64,000 nucleotides of DNA from Nyssa sinensis (GCA_008638375.1 CM018036.1:1324501-1388500); one strand, 5' to 3'. Counted from the stretch's first letter, positions 15,101 to 29,500 are shown. Made by a program: numbers and translations. Notes: generated by a model not told the origin, from the sequence alone.

Positions 15101-17174
15101 ATTCAAACCTTCTCAAAAGCATCTGAAAGAAATAACATAAAATCCCTTAAAGTTGGATAAAACCCATGTGAATGAAAATAAAATTTTCAGACATCATGAA
15201 GGCAGACCTGATACATCTCCTCCAACTTCTGAACAACCTGAAGGTCATCTTCATCGACTTTGCTGACAATATATGATGACATGCAAACACCTGGTCCACG
15301 GAGAAAATGTTGCATCAGAACAAATGCGCAATGCATCAGGAAATCAATGAGGATTGACATTCTGTTTACTGTGAGAGACAAGTAAAAGCATTCAAGACAT
15401 TTCTTTATTTCCACCAATTGGTTCTAAAATGAGGAAAGTAAGAGACATTAAGGAGACACAAGGAAGAAAATGAGTATCCTGCATCCATAAAGATATGCAT
15501 TTTGAAAAAAGGTTATTAGGAGAGGGAACCTGGAACAAAAGTTGAGGTACAACATATCAGCAAAAAGTACAATCACTTTAGAGGGGGCCTAAGTTTTTCC
15601 TTTTTCATTTCCTCCCCATTTCCTATTCATTCATAAACATAGGAAAGCACATAACTTCTCCCTTCACTCTTCTCACCTCTTCACTTTTTTTTAATTCACT
15701 CATCTCATCTACTTGCAATTGGTGAAAAGACAGCTTGTAAGCAAATTACATAACAAATCGAATTTATAGATAGATAAGTAAATTACTACAAAAATTTGTA
15801 CAGAGGTCAATCCAAAAAATGACAAGTTTTTCAGAAGCAAAAAGCCAAATGATATACAGGCAATGGTGAAAGTGGAATAGGATAAGTATGATAACAAAGC
15901 TACAGTATCATGTTTCCTATGAAACTCCTTGTTTTCTAACTCCGAAACAGACTGCTTATAAGTAAATTGAATTTATAAATAAACAAGTAAATTAATACAA
16001 CAATTTCTACAGAGGTCAATCCAAAAACCGATGAGTGTTTCAGAAGTGAAAAGCCAAACTATATACAGACCAATGTTTCCTAGAACGTGGATCATTATGG
16101 TACAGGGAACGGGAACTGAAACTGGAACGTAGATTGTCACATGTTATAGAACATGGTACGTTAGGGGTGGTACGTTAGGGGTAGGCTTCTTTGGATCGCT
16201 TTGTTGGAACGAAATACGTTTATTTGAAACGTGATATGCTTTTTGAGTGTATTTATAATAATATTGGTATGTATATATATGCACCAAAATGATTTCAACG
16301 AATTCAAGCCATTATAAAATAAAATTTCAATATTGTGTGTGTATTTTGTATGATTTTTTTTTTACTTTTGATATTTTAGATCGGAACGCTAAATCTTGCG
16401 TTCCAAATCGCTAATAATCCGTGTTTTGGATTGTGCGATCCCAATTTGCAAGGGGAGAAGCGAATTGTAGTAACCATGATATAGACAATGGTGAAATATT
16501 CTTTATTGATATATTTTTTACATTCAAATCAGCTGTATCTTTTCAATCATGAATTCATGAGCATTGCACATATCACATAACTGTAAAAGAAATGCATAAC
16601 AAGAGAGATAGCAGCAGTAACTGAATAGTAGTTGAAGAGAACAATTGTAAAGGTAATCAATAACAATAAATCTAGTAAGTATACAAACAATAATAATAAT
16701 AATTTTCAGTGCCAAATCAAGTTTGTTTTGTATAGGCCACAAGAATTGCAGGGAACATATCAGTAAGTCGCAGTGGGAGTCTCAATTAAGTCAAATGAGA
16801 GCCAACAGTCTCAAGAAGAGTCTGAACACTATACCTTGCATTGCGAGGAAGCGAAGTTCAGGATCTGAAGATACAGCAGCGCCAATAAGACAGTCATTCG
16901 CAACTACGGTAGATAATTTTCAATTAAAATAAAACGTCAGAACAACTTTATACGCATTGTGAATTGTAACATAAGAAAACAAGAAAGACATACCCTTCTT
17001 CCATGATTTCGGCTTTCTCGGCCAAACCAATTCACAAAGGTCTAACAGCTGACGCTGCTTTTGATATAGATCAGCAGAAGAAGGCAAGAAAGGATGACCG
17101 CCGTGAGCCCACAGTAAGGATTTTTGAGAACGGAAATGCCAAGATGAAACTTCATCCAGATTTTTGCTTTCCAT
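160..17174 (-). CDS. MDN1: MDN1 exons 35-65: long alpha-helical linker (window-truncated)
   Basis: Exons: 16994-17174, 16835-16903, 15208-15290, 14871-15122, 13480-13616, 13316-13401, 13143-13219, 12412-12553, 12240-12329, 11812-11935, 11528-11664, 10471-10584, 7514-7663, 7191-7370, 6859-7080, 6570-6671, 6240-6464, 6023-6145, 5354-5435, 5129-5259, 4881-5045, 4281-4356, 4074-4186, 3180-3259, 2959-3072, 2579-2647, 2281-2438, 1251-1417, 1020-1132, 667-900, 160-399. Landmarks are [14 protein letters not shown] (exon 39), [20 protein letters not shown] (48), [16 protein letters not shown] (51), [14 protein letters not shown] (61), [14 protein letters not shown] (65). Extra single bases sit at 13615-13617 (exon 39 acceptor), 2418-2419 (exon 61) and 1039-1044 (exon 63). 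Exon 66 is not in the window. Confidence 0.92.
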
Positions 17175-20100
17175 CTGTCCCAGTCAAGGATCATATAAAT
17201 TTATCTTGGAGTACATCACAGAGAGAGAAGGGGGGGGGGGGGGGAGTTGTATCAACAATCAAGCAAGCCTACCTGTAAAATTTCAACTTCTCTTGGACAG
17301 AATTCCCACAATTTTGCAGCATCCTTTACCAAAGAACGCCAAGAAATTAGAGTGCGCTCAAACTGGGATGAGGTGATGCCATTCCAAAATGACATGTGAT
17401 CTTCAAGGAGGTCAGTGTATAATTGAAAAAGCACATCAAATGAAGGAGACCCAACAAGCATATCAAGCACTTCCTCCTCCACCCTTTGTAGGGATTTCAA
17501 CACAGGAATAAAACACCGAGTTTTGTCACTGTGGTCATACTCACTCTGAGCATTCCACTGTTGAAAACTAAGCCTTAATAGCCCAACACAATTAATAGCA
17601 TTGGACAGATGTTTATTGGACGATTTTGACACGTCACTTGATGCAAATAAATCCACTAATTCCAGTGAAAGCATTGGTATTGGCTTCAATTCTAAATCTA
17701 CTTGGTGATGAGACATAAGCTCATGGCGGCAACGAATAATACAGTTCCAAATAGGATGTCTAAATTCCTGCTTGAGTAGTGTCAGAAAAGAATTAAAGAA
17801 GTAGCAGAATGGCTGTAAGTGAGAACCAAACCAACTAAACCAGCAAAGATACAGCTCAAGATCACTTTCATTGGCTTGTTCAATTGCCCAGTTAGCAGCA
17901 AACAAGAGCATTTTTTTAGCGAGTGCCAAATCAAATTTCATTTGCCCACCATAATCTGCTGTTCTGTTATTTGAAGCCGTGGGAAACATCATCACCTGTA
18001 ACATCTTCATATCCATCAAGTAACAATTAGCAGTTACAGCTTGTTCCATTGGGTGCCGATCCAAGGCAATACCAAATGTAAAGGACGCACACTGGGCACC
18101 CAGATATTCAAGATACATGCAATTTAGTTTGACACAAGCTTCTTTCGAGTACCAAACAAAATCCCTCAGTTTCAAGGGTGTTGGCCATCCTCCAGGGGAA
18201 CACAAAGAAAATTGTAGGGACGAATTGAAGTTGTAAAGTTCAGCAATAGATAAATAAGAAACTATTGCATGAGTAACAATATCCTTTCCTTCAGCCTCAC
18301 CTAAAGAGGAAAGATATGTGTGCTCCCAACTTATTTGGAGGCTCCACACAGGCTGATTGCCAGTTGTGAGAAGTTGCTGGAATAGCTGCACCCAACGCGC
18401 TAGCTCAAGATATGTAACATTAACATCCAAGCGCAAACCTTCATCCCTAGCATAGATATGGGCTTTGGCCATTGAATCAACCAACTTATCGAACGGAATA
18501 CCAGAGAGAATAAGAAATCTCTTCACATCTTTGAGTTCAATCTCATAAAGATTGTCACCACTTCTATCATCAAGCAGCCAATATGGCTGCATCATATATA
18601 TTTCAACTCCTCTATTTCGCATTGCCCGGGACACTTCACCATAACTTGGGTTAACTGTGAGGAACATCCGAAATTGGGGGTGGGGATGGAGAACCATTGG
18701 CTTTCCATCTACAGCCCCACGTTCATTAACTGTGATTGATCCACATGGCTCAACCAAAGAGTTGATCCTATCAAGAACCTATTTTAAAAGAGGCAAAAGT
18801 AAAATTTGCAAATGGTTACAAGTTGAAACCAGAAAGGTACAAAATAAAGAAATAATATAAACTATCAAAACAACAAAAGAAATTAGAGAGAGGGGGGGGG
18901 AGCAGAAGAAAATCTACAAACCGTGGGATTGCAAAGATTTGCATTCTCTAAGACAATCCATTCTCCATTTTCTATGGCCTTTATCAGTAATCCAGTAACC
19001 CATTCAAACTTTGCTGAATATGGCCTTCTTTGGTGATCTTCTTGCAACTTTAAAATTGTCTTCAGAGTCCTATCCAAATCCTCGCCTGACCAAGACACGG
19101 GCAACATATTTTTCTTCAGATCCAACCTCAGATGTTCAATGATCTCAGCTAAAAAACAAACGGATTTAGATGTTCTTGTATTCCAATTCTCAATATATGT
19201 TGAACTTGTTGCAGGAACATAATCAATTCTTGATAAGAATGCAAGCCATCTGGTAATTAGATCTTTTCTTCCTTTTATAAATGCCTCTGTTGAAGATTCC
19301 AGTTTCAGGCTGCAGTACTCATTGATATAACACTCAACTCGAGCAATGGCAAACCGATAATTGCGAAAGGCATTATATTGCTCAAAGCATCCAAGTAATT
19401 CGGATATGTCAGTTGCAGATGAAATATTTAGTTCATTTAGTACATTACCGGTAAGCTGAGCGAGTAACCTTATCAATGAAGTCTTACCGGAGGAAGGTGG
19501 ACCAATTAATATGCACAACCATTGATGCTGCACACACTGTGCAGCAGCTTCCAAACTATGACGTATTCCCGGCAAAATTTTAAGCTCACTATTAGATACT
19601 GTAGATGACTGGAAATGATTCCTTTTGATGCAAGTGTTACCAACAATTAAGTATTGACGATTGAGCTGCACTCTTGGATAAGGACTTAAAAATGGCTTCA
19701 TTCCAAAAACCTGTTCATAGAGCTGTATGACTTGTCTACGGTCAGCTGCAGTACGCATTCTTTGAACATAGACAGTGCCGAGGAAGCAATCAAATTTTGA
19801 TGTTTCAGGTGCACCTAAGTACATAGTTTTAACATATTTTAGAAAGCCAGCCTATCTCAACAAGATAATATCATTTCCAAAAGAAATATAAAGCTGATAT
19901 AATTATATAATGAACCTTGTATGATCTGACAAGATCGGATCACATCTCGCAGATTAAACTCCCAAGGGGAACCATCTTGAGCGAATTTGTGATATAACAT
20001 AGTGTCTTCATGTAATCGTTTATTAAATAAAATCAGCTTTGAAAGTGTTGGCCTTGGAATTGATGGATAGAGTGAATTACAGATGAAAACATAGTCTTCA

Positions 20101-23100
20101 TCGACTAATTCATCCACATAGACCTGAAACCAAGTGCAAGTGAAGATATAGCTTTGAAGTTCAGCATTTATATCATGTTTTTCAGCATCAGGCTCAAAAA
20201 ATGTCAGGAGCAGCAAATATAATAAGAAAGTCATACCTTGGTAAAACGGTTCAGAAAAGACTTCGGAAGGCCTTTTCGACCTCCACCCTGATAAGACGGG
20301 TTTTGACATGCAAAAACTCGGAAAGATGGTGGGCACTTAAAAGTAAGACCCAACTCTGGGATAAAAACCTCAGCTCGATGGTCTAAAATTGCATTCAAAC
20401 CCTAATGCAGATAGATATGTTAGTAGTCTACTCTTTCCATAGATTGATGCAGAAAATCTAAATTATTTGTTCTTTAATTCAGTAAGTACAGAATATCTAA
20501 ATTTTAATTACAATTAGATTTGTTAATAAAAATATAAGGTGATTATCCAGTATCAGTCTCGCTTACATAGGATCTGGGTGGGGTATGCAAGACTCAAGAG
20601 ACAGACCTAAACCTTTGGCATTGTTTTTGCACAAAGTGGCTGCTCTCAGACTCGAACCCACGTTCTCACACTCAAAATCCCAAGCATTCTACAATTACCA
20701 GAGCATTTAGTATAAATATATGCAGTAAAATAATGACAACTGCAATTCAATACCTCCAAAACAGATTGTGGAGCAAGATTAAGTTCATCCAGCAGAACCC
20801 AAGATCCCTTCTTCAGAGCCTAAAAAACCCAATGCATCAACAAATCAAATAGACGCCCAAACACGATTTAAAAACAAACCATCACTGATAAAAGACTTCA
20901 ACCTGCAGCAGGATTCCATCAGACCAAGCAAACTGCATTCCTTCTTCACTCTCAACAGGTAGGTCTGACCCCAATAAATCCATTATATCAGTCTGCAGCA
21001 GATTATCTAATCAACAATTATTCACACCCAAATAGATACAAGGATGCCCCCCGCTGAAGACAAATGAAAAAACAAGAACAAAATGAAAAAACTGAGAACC
21101 TGCTCTGACAAGTTTATTCGTACGACCGTGTGCCCAGAGAACTGGCCAAGGGCAACAATTAAACTTGTTTTTCCAACGCCAGGACTACCTTCCAACAGAA
21201 CTAGAGAGCAAAAGACACAATTTAAGATGTCAGACAACCTTCCAGATTATGGGCTTTCTTATTTCTCTAGGTAGGTCAGTTGGGGAGAAAAACACGCACA
21301 TGCATAAACAAGTTCTAAGATTTTACATATCAAAAAATAAAGGAAACAAGTTTAAGATAATGATACCAGGTTTTGCAAGCTGCATAGCACGCAGTACCCT
21401 CAAGGCATTTCTGCGAGTGGTTGGTGCCAGAAATTCAAATCCATCAATCTCGAAACGATCATCGCCTGCATACATAAAAATGGGATAACACGAGGATCAA
21501 GTAATGCATACCCTCTAATTATCTCGAGAAACTTTCTAGCAAATGTGAAAACCAACAAGGTACAACACCATATCAACAGTAGAAGTTTCAAGTTTTAATA
21601 TAGAGGTAAAAGTAAAACTCATGCACAGATTTATTATGCTTCCATGGAGTGAAACACGGCTTCTAGTTTTGAAAAGTAAAGAAGAAGGGAGGGAAGGGGG
21701 ACAAGAACACTTGGAGAGTGCAGTACAACAGAGAGTTGTATGCACATGTATAGCTCAATGTGCTCATCAGCGCCTGACCTTGACTGTATCACACCATGTA
21801 TCATTTAAATGACCCCAAAAATCCTCTACCTTTGGCTCAAATCTAATTTCAAATGGAGGAATTCCTGGAAAAATAAAAATATCCAAAACATTTCCATCAA
21901 ATAAGTTCATAATGTTTCCATCAAAGCAACTGAAATGTTTCTGTCAGAAGGATACCTATACAACTTAACTAGGGTAATTTGAAAGCTGCATTGTGTCCCA
22001 TGAACTCATTGAACCATTGGAGCACAACAGAACTCATCAAAACTTCATTTTGATAAGTAACATATTAGAATTTGCCTGTCCCTTTAGTTTAGACCATCAT
22101 GTCAATGATGAATTATTTATTGTTATACGAGAACTCATAAGAACTTGACAAAAGTCAAAGAAATAAACCAACTATTTTATATATTTATAACATAACAATA
22201 GAGGGATTAGACTTCAGTTTGGTGCACACATGATTTGTAATTTTTTTTTTGGATAGGTAATTTGTATGATTATGATAATCATATCAGTTGAGACATAGAA
22301 ATGTTCATCAATTCTTCGTATGATATTATTGAATATATACATATATAACATAGGCAAATATAGGATTAATAAAAAATATATGCAAAGGATCTTTAAAAAA
22401 AATTCTTAGCAAGAATTTTGTTGCTAAGAATTTTGCAATTAGTTATCAACAGTTTACAAATATAGAGATTATTAAATTAGTAAATTTAGAACAGCTTCAT
22501 ATTTTAACTTCTTATGAAATGGAAAAATAAGATCCATGTAGCCAATCCCAAATGGTTAGGACAAGGCATCTCGTTGAGTCAAGTCAAATTGCTAATTGTA
22601 GAAGTATATTTCATATGTATTGGGTGCACTGATATATCCTACCACCACATCATTTTCATGAAGCGTTTAGGTCAATAGTTTATAGATTATGTGTAAGTTG
22701 ATTCCTTCCTTTGTAGCCTGCACTATTGTCTAAGCATTTAGGCAAATGTATTGTGTGCAATGTAATCTGGCCATCAAGTTTAGACTAGTCTTCAAATCCA
22801 TGTAAATTTCATTTTATGTTATGTTCCCAAAATTCTAAACTATTAAGGTGGTGTTTACAAAGTTTAACCAGAACCAAGTTTTTTTTTATAGATTAATCAT
22901 GACCAAAGTTTAACCTGAATTTGAAGTTTTAGACCATAGGCAAGTAAGATCCTACACATCTAGCAACTTACAAGAACCTTTCATACAAACCAGAAGTACA
23001 CATTTTATTAATCATGAAGATCAAGTCTACAATTTTTAAGATTTATCTCAATGAAATTTTATAATTAAAAAAAACCGCTATTACAACTTACCTTTCTCGA

Positions 23101-23497
23101 TGTAGAATGGATGGATACCAAAAAGGCTGTCACATTGCCTATTGTCACTGCATGAATTATCTGCCAATATTGTAAGATTGCCCCAACCATAATTTTCCAT
23201 CATGGAAAGATTGGAGTCAATCAAACTAGAAGTGGCCACCTGATGCAGCAAAGAAGGCATGCAATTTTTAGTCACTTATTATGAGCATGTTACATTAGAA
23301 GGAAATGTAATATTAAACACCAACAAAATAATATTAATAATAATAATTTTAAAAAATTACACCCGCAACTTTGGGAAAAAGATAGTTTCTGTAATGAATA
23401 AAAGAAATATATGTGAAGAAATTTCCATAAACACCTACTGCATTAATTCTGGGATTTTTATTTTATTTTTTGCAGGGAGGGAGGGGGAGGGAGACGA

Positions 23498-23535
<38 letters not shown>

Positions 23536-26500
23536 GGGGCTTGGAGTAACAAACAGCCATACAGGCACTTCTAATCGAAGTTATTCATTTCCTCTAAGCT
23601 TCAAATTTTATATCGGACTACAAACTAGGCTCCAAAACCCTTCAAGAATTGAGACATCCCAAGTATCCACAAATCCCCAAATACCATCTCTCCTAAGAGA
23701 ATTAGCACTAACTTCAGTTATTTCACATAAACTTTTCAAACAAACATGGAATGCCAGTATTTCTTGTGATTCCCCACTTAAATCAAATTTAGCATCAGCA
23801 TAAAATCTCATTACTTAAGCATGGAAATATATATATATATATATATATATACTTTTTTTTTATAAGCAAACAGTAAATTAATTGAAAGGCATCAAAAGGG
23901 TGGCGGTACACATTGAGTATATAAAAAATAGAGATAATTACACTTACCTCCCCTCAAGTTTCTGACAATTACAAAAACCTCCCTTATAATTTCGAAAATA
24001 ACACTGTCCCCCTTGTCAGAATTTGTTCTTAAACGGCGTTAACGGAGTTGGTTCATTTACTAAATTACCCTTATATTTTAATAATATTTTTTTAACTCAT
24101 TTTAACAAAATCTCTTTTTTTTTTTTTCTATCTTCTCTCTCTCTGCAATCTTTCCTATCTTCCTTCTCTGCAAAAGATCTTCTCTCTCTGCAAAAGAGGG
24201 TTTTGTAATACAAAACCCTCTTTTGAATATATATATATATATATATATACATACACACACACACACACACAATCACACACAAAATCCCTCTGTAATCCCT
24301 CTCTTTCTTACAAACCACCCATGGCCAACAACACAACCACCAAAATCACAGCCATTGCTGGCACCATCACCATCTCCGATGCCACCTGAAACCACCGTAC
24401 CCCAACACAGTGAGCCAAACATACAACCTTTCCAAATGAGATGCCTTTGGCTTTAACCTTTTCCAAGGGCTCGCAGCAGTCCAACATAGATTCATCAAAC
24501 CATCTCCAAGGCCCTTTCCATTTTCTCCCTGGAAGTGCAGCAAGGGCATTCAAGACCATCGCAAGGCTGGCCAATACACAATATGCAGGCTCTGATTGTG
24601 TCTGAATGTACGAGATCAACTTGAAAAAACCTTCCATTGTTCCACTTTGAACGGCTTCTAAGAAGAGTTGCTTTCCTTCCGTTGAAGCGAAATCGATGGC
24701 CGGAGGGGATGGGAGGACTCGCCTGTACAAACCCGCCATCACCATTTTTTTATTTTTTATTGCATGATTATATATAGCTTTGACTAGGTCGGGTGGAAGG
24801 TGGTTGTTCTTAGATTGATTTGGTGATAGAGAGAATGCTCATCTATTTGTAAATTGTGGTGAAATCAGTGATAGTACTGGTGAATTTGTGTGTGAATATA
24901 TATATATGTGTGTGTGTGTGTAGTTGTGAGGAAGATGATGATGGTGGGTTTGTATTTGTGAGGATTTGCAATTTATGGCTTAGCTTGAATTAATTTGGTT
25001 AGAAAGACTTGTAAATTTTGGTAGGTTTGCAAAAAATCACTAGTGGTAATGGTGGGTTTGTGTGTGTATACGTATAAATCTTATTGAAATCAAGAACAGT
25101 GGTAGAGTGAGAGAGAGATGAATCTGGGTTGTAAAGAGAGAGAAGAGAGATGCTGGAAATTTTTTTTTTTTAATTAAAAAAATTATTATTAAAGTGAGGG
25201 TAGTTTTGTCATTTAACCATGACTTGTAAGGGGCAAAATTGGTATTTAGACAAAAAAAATTTGCTTACATCATCAAACGGTGTTAGGTCAATTAACGGTC
25301 ATTGACGGAAGGGGGAATCTGTTATAGACATTGAAACCAAAAGGGGGACAGTGTTATTTCAGAAACTATAAGGGAGGTTTCTGTAATTGTCAGAAATGTC
25401 AGGGGAGGTAGGTGTAATTTACCCTAAAAAATAACAAATTACATACAAAGGTCACCTAAAAACTCTACAAAAGAATATGTCGATACAATAAGATAATAAT
25501 GGTGCTCTGAGACTCGGTCAACGATGAAGAAGCCTTTTTACCAGCAAATATGTCTACAATAACATGGCCTTCTCCAACTTTTTTTCTACTCTCATATAAG
25601 ATACAAACTTATTAGAAATAGAAATGGAAGTGTAAAAAGAAAATATCTCCCCCCCAAGAGTAGTACAAAAATCCCCCAAGGTTAGCAGCTGTATGGGGAA
25701 ACCAAAAGACCAGAAGCACATATCTTGCATGGCTTAAAGTTTCCTTGTCAGGTAGTTCAACTCTATTTGGAAGCACACCTTAAAAAACACCAAATTTAAA
25801 ACTAACTTTATGCCGGTTCCTACCAAAATAAGATACAGCCTTAAGATATTTGATTCAGTGTGGCCTTTTGAAAAATTCCCAAACAGCCCCTAGAGTTATG
25901 AGAAGCAAACAGCATATGTATCAACGTGTAAATCAGATTAAGCAAGGAAATCACAGTTTTGAAAATAAACAACACCTTTAGTTGTTCCAGAAGAAAAGAA
26001 AGGCATCTCTCCCTCAACTGTCCAGCATCAACTTTTGAAATACCAGTACCTGAAAACACACATGCAGAAAAATAAAATGTCTTGAAAGACCAAATGCACA
26101 CAAGAAAGGCTCTGAAAATTGGTAAATGGTATGCTGCCAATGACCCATTACCAAAAAGCAGAAAATCAAACGACTGTTTATTATGAATTAACAAAGTAAA
26201 ACTCTTTCTTAGGCAAGTAAAAGAGGTATAGCCCAAAAGCACCTATCTCACATGGCATTTTGGACACAGCCATTGTGATGAGTAACAATCCAAAAATGTA
26301 ACATGAGACTGTGACAGTTGGCAGTTCATGCCATATGATTTTGGAATACTGTATTGATATAAAGAACATCATGCAACAATTACAAATCACAATCATATTT
26401 ATGGAAGGAATGACCATGCATATCCCATCAATCAATTAAATTGTTATAAACAACAACACAGCAATTTAAATGTTTCCTGTCATGTAAACATGTATGGGAT

Positions 26501-29500
26501 TAAAATTGCCAACACATCCACCTTTACTACTGCTTTTGCTGCCTTGGGTTATCATATTCTCTGTAAAATTGCCAACAAATCCAACTTTGCTACTGCTTTT
26601 GCTCCCTTGGGTTATAATATTCTCTGTTTGCGAAGCAAAATCAGTGGTGCCCTCTTTTTGCTGTATGTTCTTTAAATCTTTGATTCTCCCTTCTTTCTTT
26701 TTCCTACATTACTGTATCTGGATGCCCCCCCCCCCCCCCCCGGTTCTTCCTTTCTTCTCTCCTGGTTTGCACTTACCTCCTTTTTAATCTATTTCTTCAT
26801 ATATCTCACCCGGAAAAAAAACACCAATCCCTTGGCAACACAGCAGTGTTTAACAAAACAACCACATTGACATGCCTGAAATCTATTCAGAATACAGCAA
26901 CAGTAAATTGAAGCAATTACTTTCGAGCCCGGAAAGAATTGAAGATTGCTTGGAGAGTTGCTCCTCTTTGCCTCTCATGGTGTCTTTGGGCTCCCCCCCC
27001 CCCCCCCCTCTTTTCTTCTCTCCTAGTTTGCACTTACCTCCTTTTAATTTATTTCTTCACATATCTCACCCGGAAAATAAAAAACTATCCCTTGGCAACA
27101 CAACAATGTTTAACAAAACAAACACATTCACTTTCGAGCCAGGAAAGAATTGAGGATTGCTTGGAGAGTCACTCCTCTTTGCCTCTCGTGGTGTCTTTGG
27201 AAGTAGAGGAACAGGAGACTTTTTGATGGTCTTGAACTTCCCCCTTGGAAGTTCAAAGACCCTTTTTTGAGATTATTATATAGGTTTTTTTTTTTTTTTT
27301 GATAAGTAAGGAGTATATATTAAGAAGCCCGAGAAGGGCGAAAGGGCAAAAACCCAAGAAGGATTACATCGGCCTTAACGACCCCAAAAAGTCAACAAAA
27401 AAAATAACATTTACAGGAAAAGCCTCTTCGGCCCAAAAAAATAGTAAACGCAAAAAGGCATCTTTAAGGAAGGGAGTAGAAAGCTCCCAATCCTCAAAGA
27501 CACGACTGTTTCTTTCTTTCCATAGGCACCACAAAAGACAAATGGAGGCTAATCTCCAGATTCTCCTAATTTCTTTAGGAAGGATGCACCCTTCCCAAGC
27601 TAAAAGAAGATCTTTGACGGAATTTGGCATGACCCATGTAACTCTAAAAATGGTGAGAACAAGGTTCCAACAGCTCCAAGGAACGTGACAGTGAATGAGG
27701 ACGTGATCCACTTTTTCTTCATTGTTCTTACAAAAATAACATCTACTAGCCATCAGGAGTCCTCCCTTCCTCATATTTGCCGCAGTTAAAATGGCCTTCC
27801 AAGAAGCTTCCCAAGCGAAGAAGGAGGCTTTTTTTGGGGGGGGGGGGGGGGGGGGCCTTTGAATGCCAAGTGAGCTTCCAAGGAAAGAGAATGCTTTCGG
27901 AAGGAAACAAACTCTTGTAAAAAGAGCTCACCGAAAAAGATGATTTATCCGGCATCCATAGCCATTGATCTTCTCTTCCTTCCACTACCCAGAAATTATT
28001 AATGTGGCTAAGAAATGAGTCCACCTCCTCAAGCTCCCAATCAAAGAAATCTTTTCTAAAAGGAGGAGTCCAAACAGTCATATTCCCAGTGCTTACAACA
28101 TACTCACTAACCCACGCCATCTTGTTTGTAGCCAAACTGTAAAGCCTAGGGAATTTCATCTTCAGAGGCATATCCCCACTCCACACATCGTCCCAAAAAT
28201 TCACCCTGTCACCCTTCCCAATAACTAACCTACATCGGTCCTTAATAAGTCTCCAATCTCTTCTGATATAACCCCATAGCCCACAGCCCATCGGCCCTTT
28301 AGCACTGCCCGAACACCAGCCCCCAGTCTCTCTCCCATACTTAGCCACAATAATCTCCTTCCATAAATCCTTGTCACTATCACCGAACTTTCATAACCAT
28401 TTTCCTAAGAGAGCTGTATTGAAGATCCGCAAGTCCTTCACCCCTAAGGCTTCCCTAGATACTGAGGCTTCTTAATTTTATCCCACGCCACCAGGTGAAA
28501 TTTCCTACAATCACCCTCGTGGCATCAAAAAAAGTCCCTTTGAATTTTCTCCAATCGTCAGCTCACTATCTTCGGAATTGGGAAGAGAGACATGAAATAG
28601 GTGGGGAGATTGGCCAGAGAGCTTTTAAGAAGAGTGAGCCTGCCTCCTTTAGAGAGGAGCTGGCCTTTCCATCCTGAAAGCTTGCTATGAAACCTCTCCA
28701 CCACCGGATCCCAAATCCCAACGGATCTTGCACTAGCTCCCAAAGGAAGACCTAGGTAAGATGAGGGGAAGCATCCCACTTTGCAGCCCAAAGTGTTGAC
28801 CAGAAGATCCAACCCCTGTAATGCCCAAACCGGATAAATGCAGCTCTTAGCCAAATTGATATTTAGCCCTGACACCGCTTCAAAACACACAAGAATGCAT
28901 TGGATAAAGCGAAGCTGGCGAGCTGTGGGGTCGCAGAAGATGATGGTATCGTCAGCAAATAAAAGATGGGGGACCACAATGCTATCACCTCTTCTTCCTG
29001 GTCCGCTGTAACAAAATGGCCACATCGATCCCCCAACGCCCGAAACAAATCCATACTCCACAGGAAAGTGGGAAGACCCATAATCAGAATCCACCTTAAC
29101 CCATTGTCCGACATCTCCGAGCAACACCCTGACGGGGACCACGGCTTAAGAGTCACTGCCAGCCCCTCAAAAGTCCATGAGCAGCTGTGGAGAATTCTTC
29201 TAGCCTCTTCTTCCGACAGCAGCTCGAAGAGGAACCAGGCACCGTTCAAATCAAGCACATTCAGCCCGACTTGTATCCACCAGTTTTTGAGTGCCCACCT
29301 CAATAGCTTCGTCTTGTCTGGGACTGGAGTAGTTAGATCACCGATTCTAGCCAATTAGGCATCGTCGCACCGGCGCATTAGCAGATTTTGGTTCCACTAG
29401 AATGGGCTCCGAAGGCCAGTCGCCTATTCTACTGACTTCAAAATAAGACCCCTGATTGTCCTTGTGGCTTTGTGGCATGGATATACCTAACTTCCTAAAA

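Larger units (their letters stand above)
23931..25424. mobile_element. Pack-MULE-like transposon with captured phytochelatin synthase fragment
   Basis: Terminal inverted repeats of about 85 bp: left 23931-24015 begins GAGATAATTACACTTACCTC, and the right arm (25339-25424, reverse complement) begins GGGTAAATTACACCTACCTC. The arms match closely through TAACACTGTCCCCCTT. A perfect 9-bp target duplication TAAAAAATA flanks it (23922-23930 and 25425-25433), the length expected for Mutator-like elements. No transposase frame is visible in the 1,494 bp. The interior carries host-gene coding sequence, which defines a Pack-MULE. It lies in MDN1 intron 25. Confidence 0.88.
23850..25700 (-). mobile_element. 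LINE 3'-end fragment split by a MULE
   Basis: If 23931-25424 plus one 9-bp duplicate is removed, the flanks join into a sequence whose minus strand ends in the common plant LINE style. A short UTR passes TACTCAATGTGTACCGCC, runs to GTTTGCTTAT and finishes in an A9 tail at ~23852-23860. The upstream extent is uncertain. Confidence 0.5.

Noticed and set aside
21815..21870. Extra MDN1 exon ([12 protein letters not shown]) between exons 26 and 27
   Set aside because: Exon 26 joins exon 27 directly in phase ([18 protein letters not shown]), matching the family; the extra piece does not.
24308..24745. A functional phytochelatin synthase gene
   Set aside because: Only the first ~115 residues are present and the element ends enclose it; the catalytic His and Asp regions are missing.
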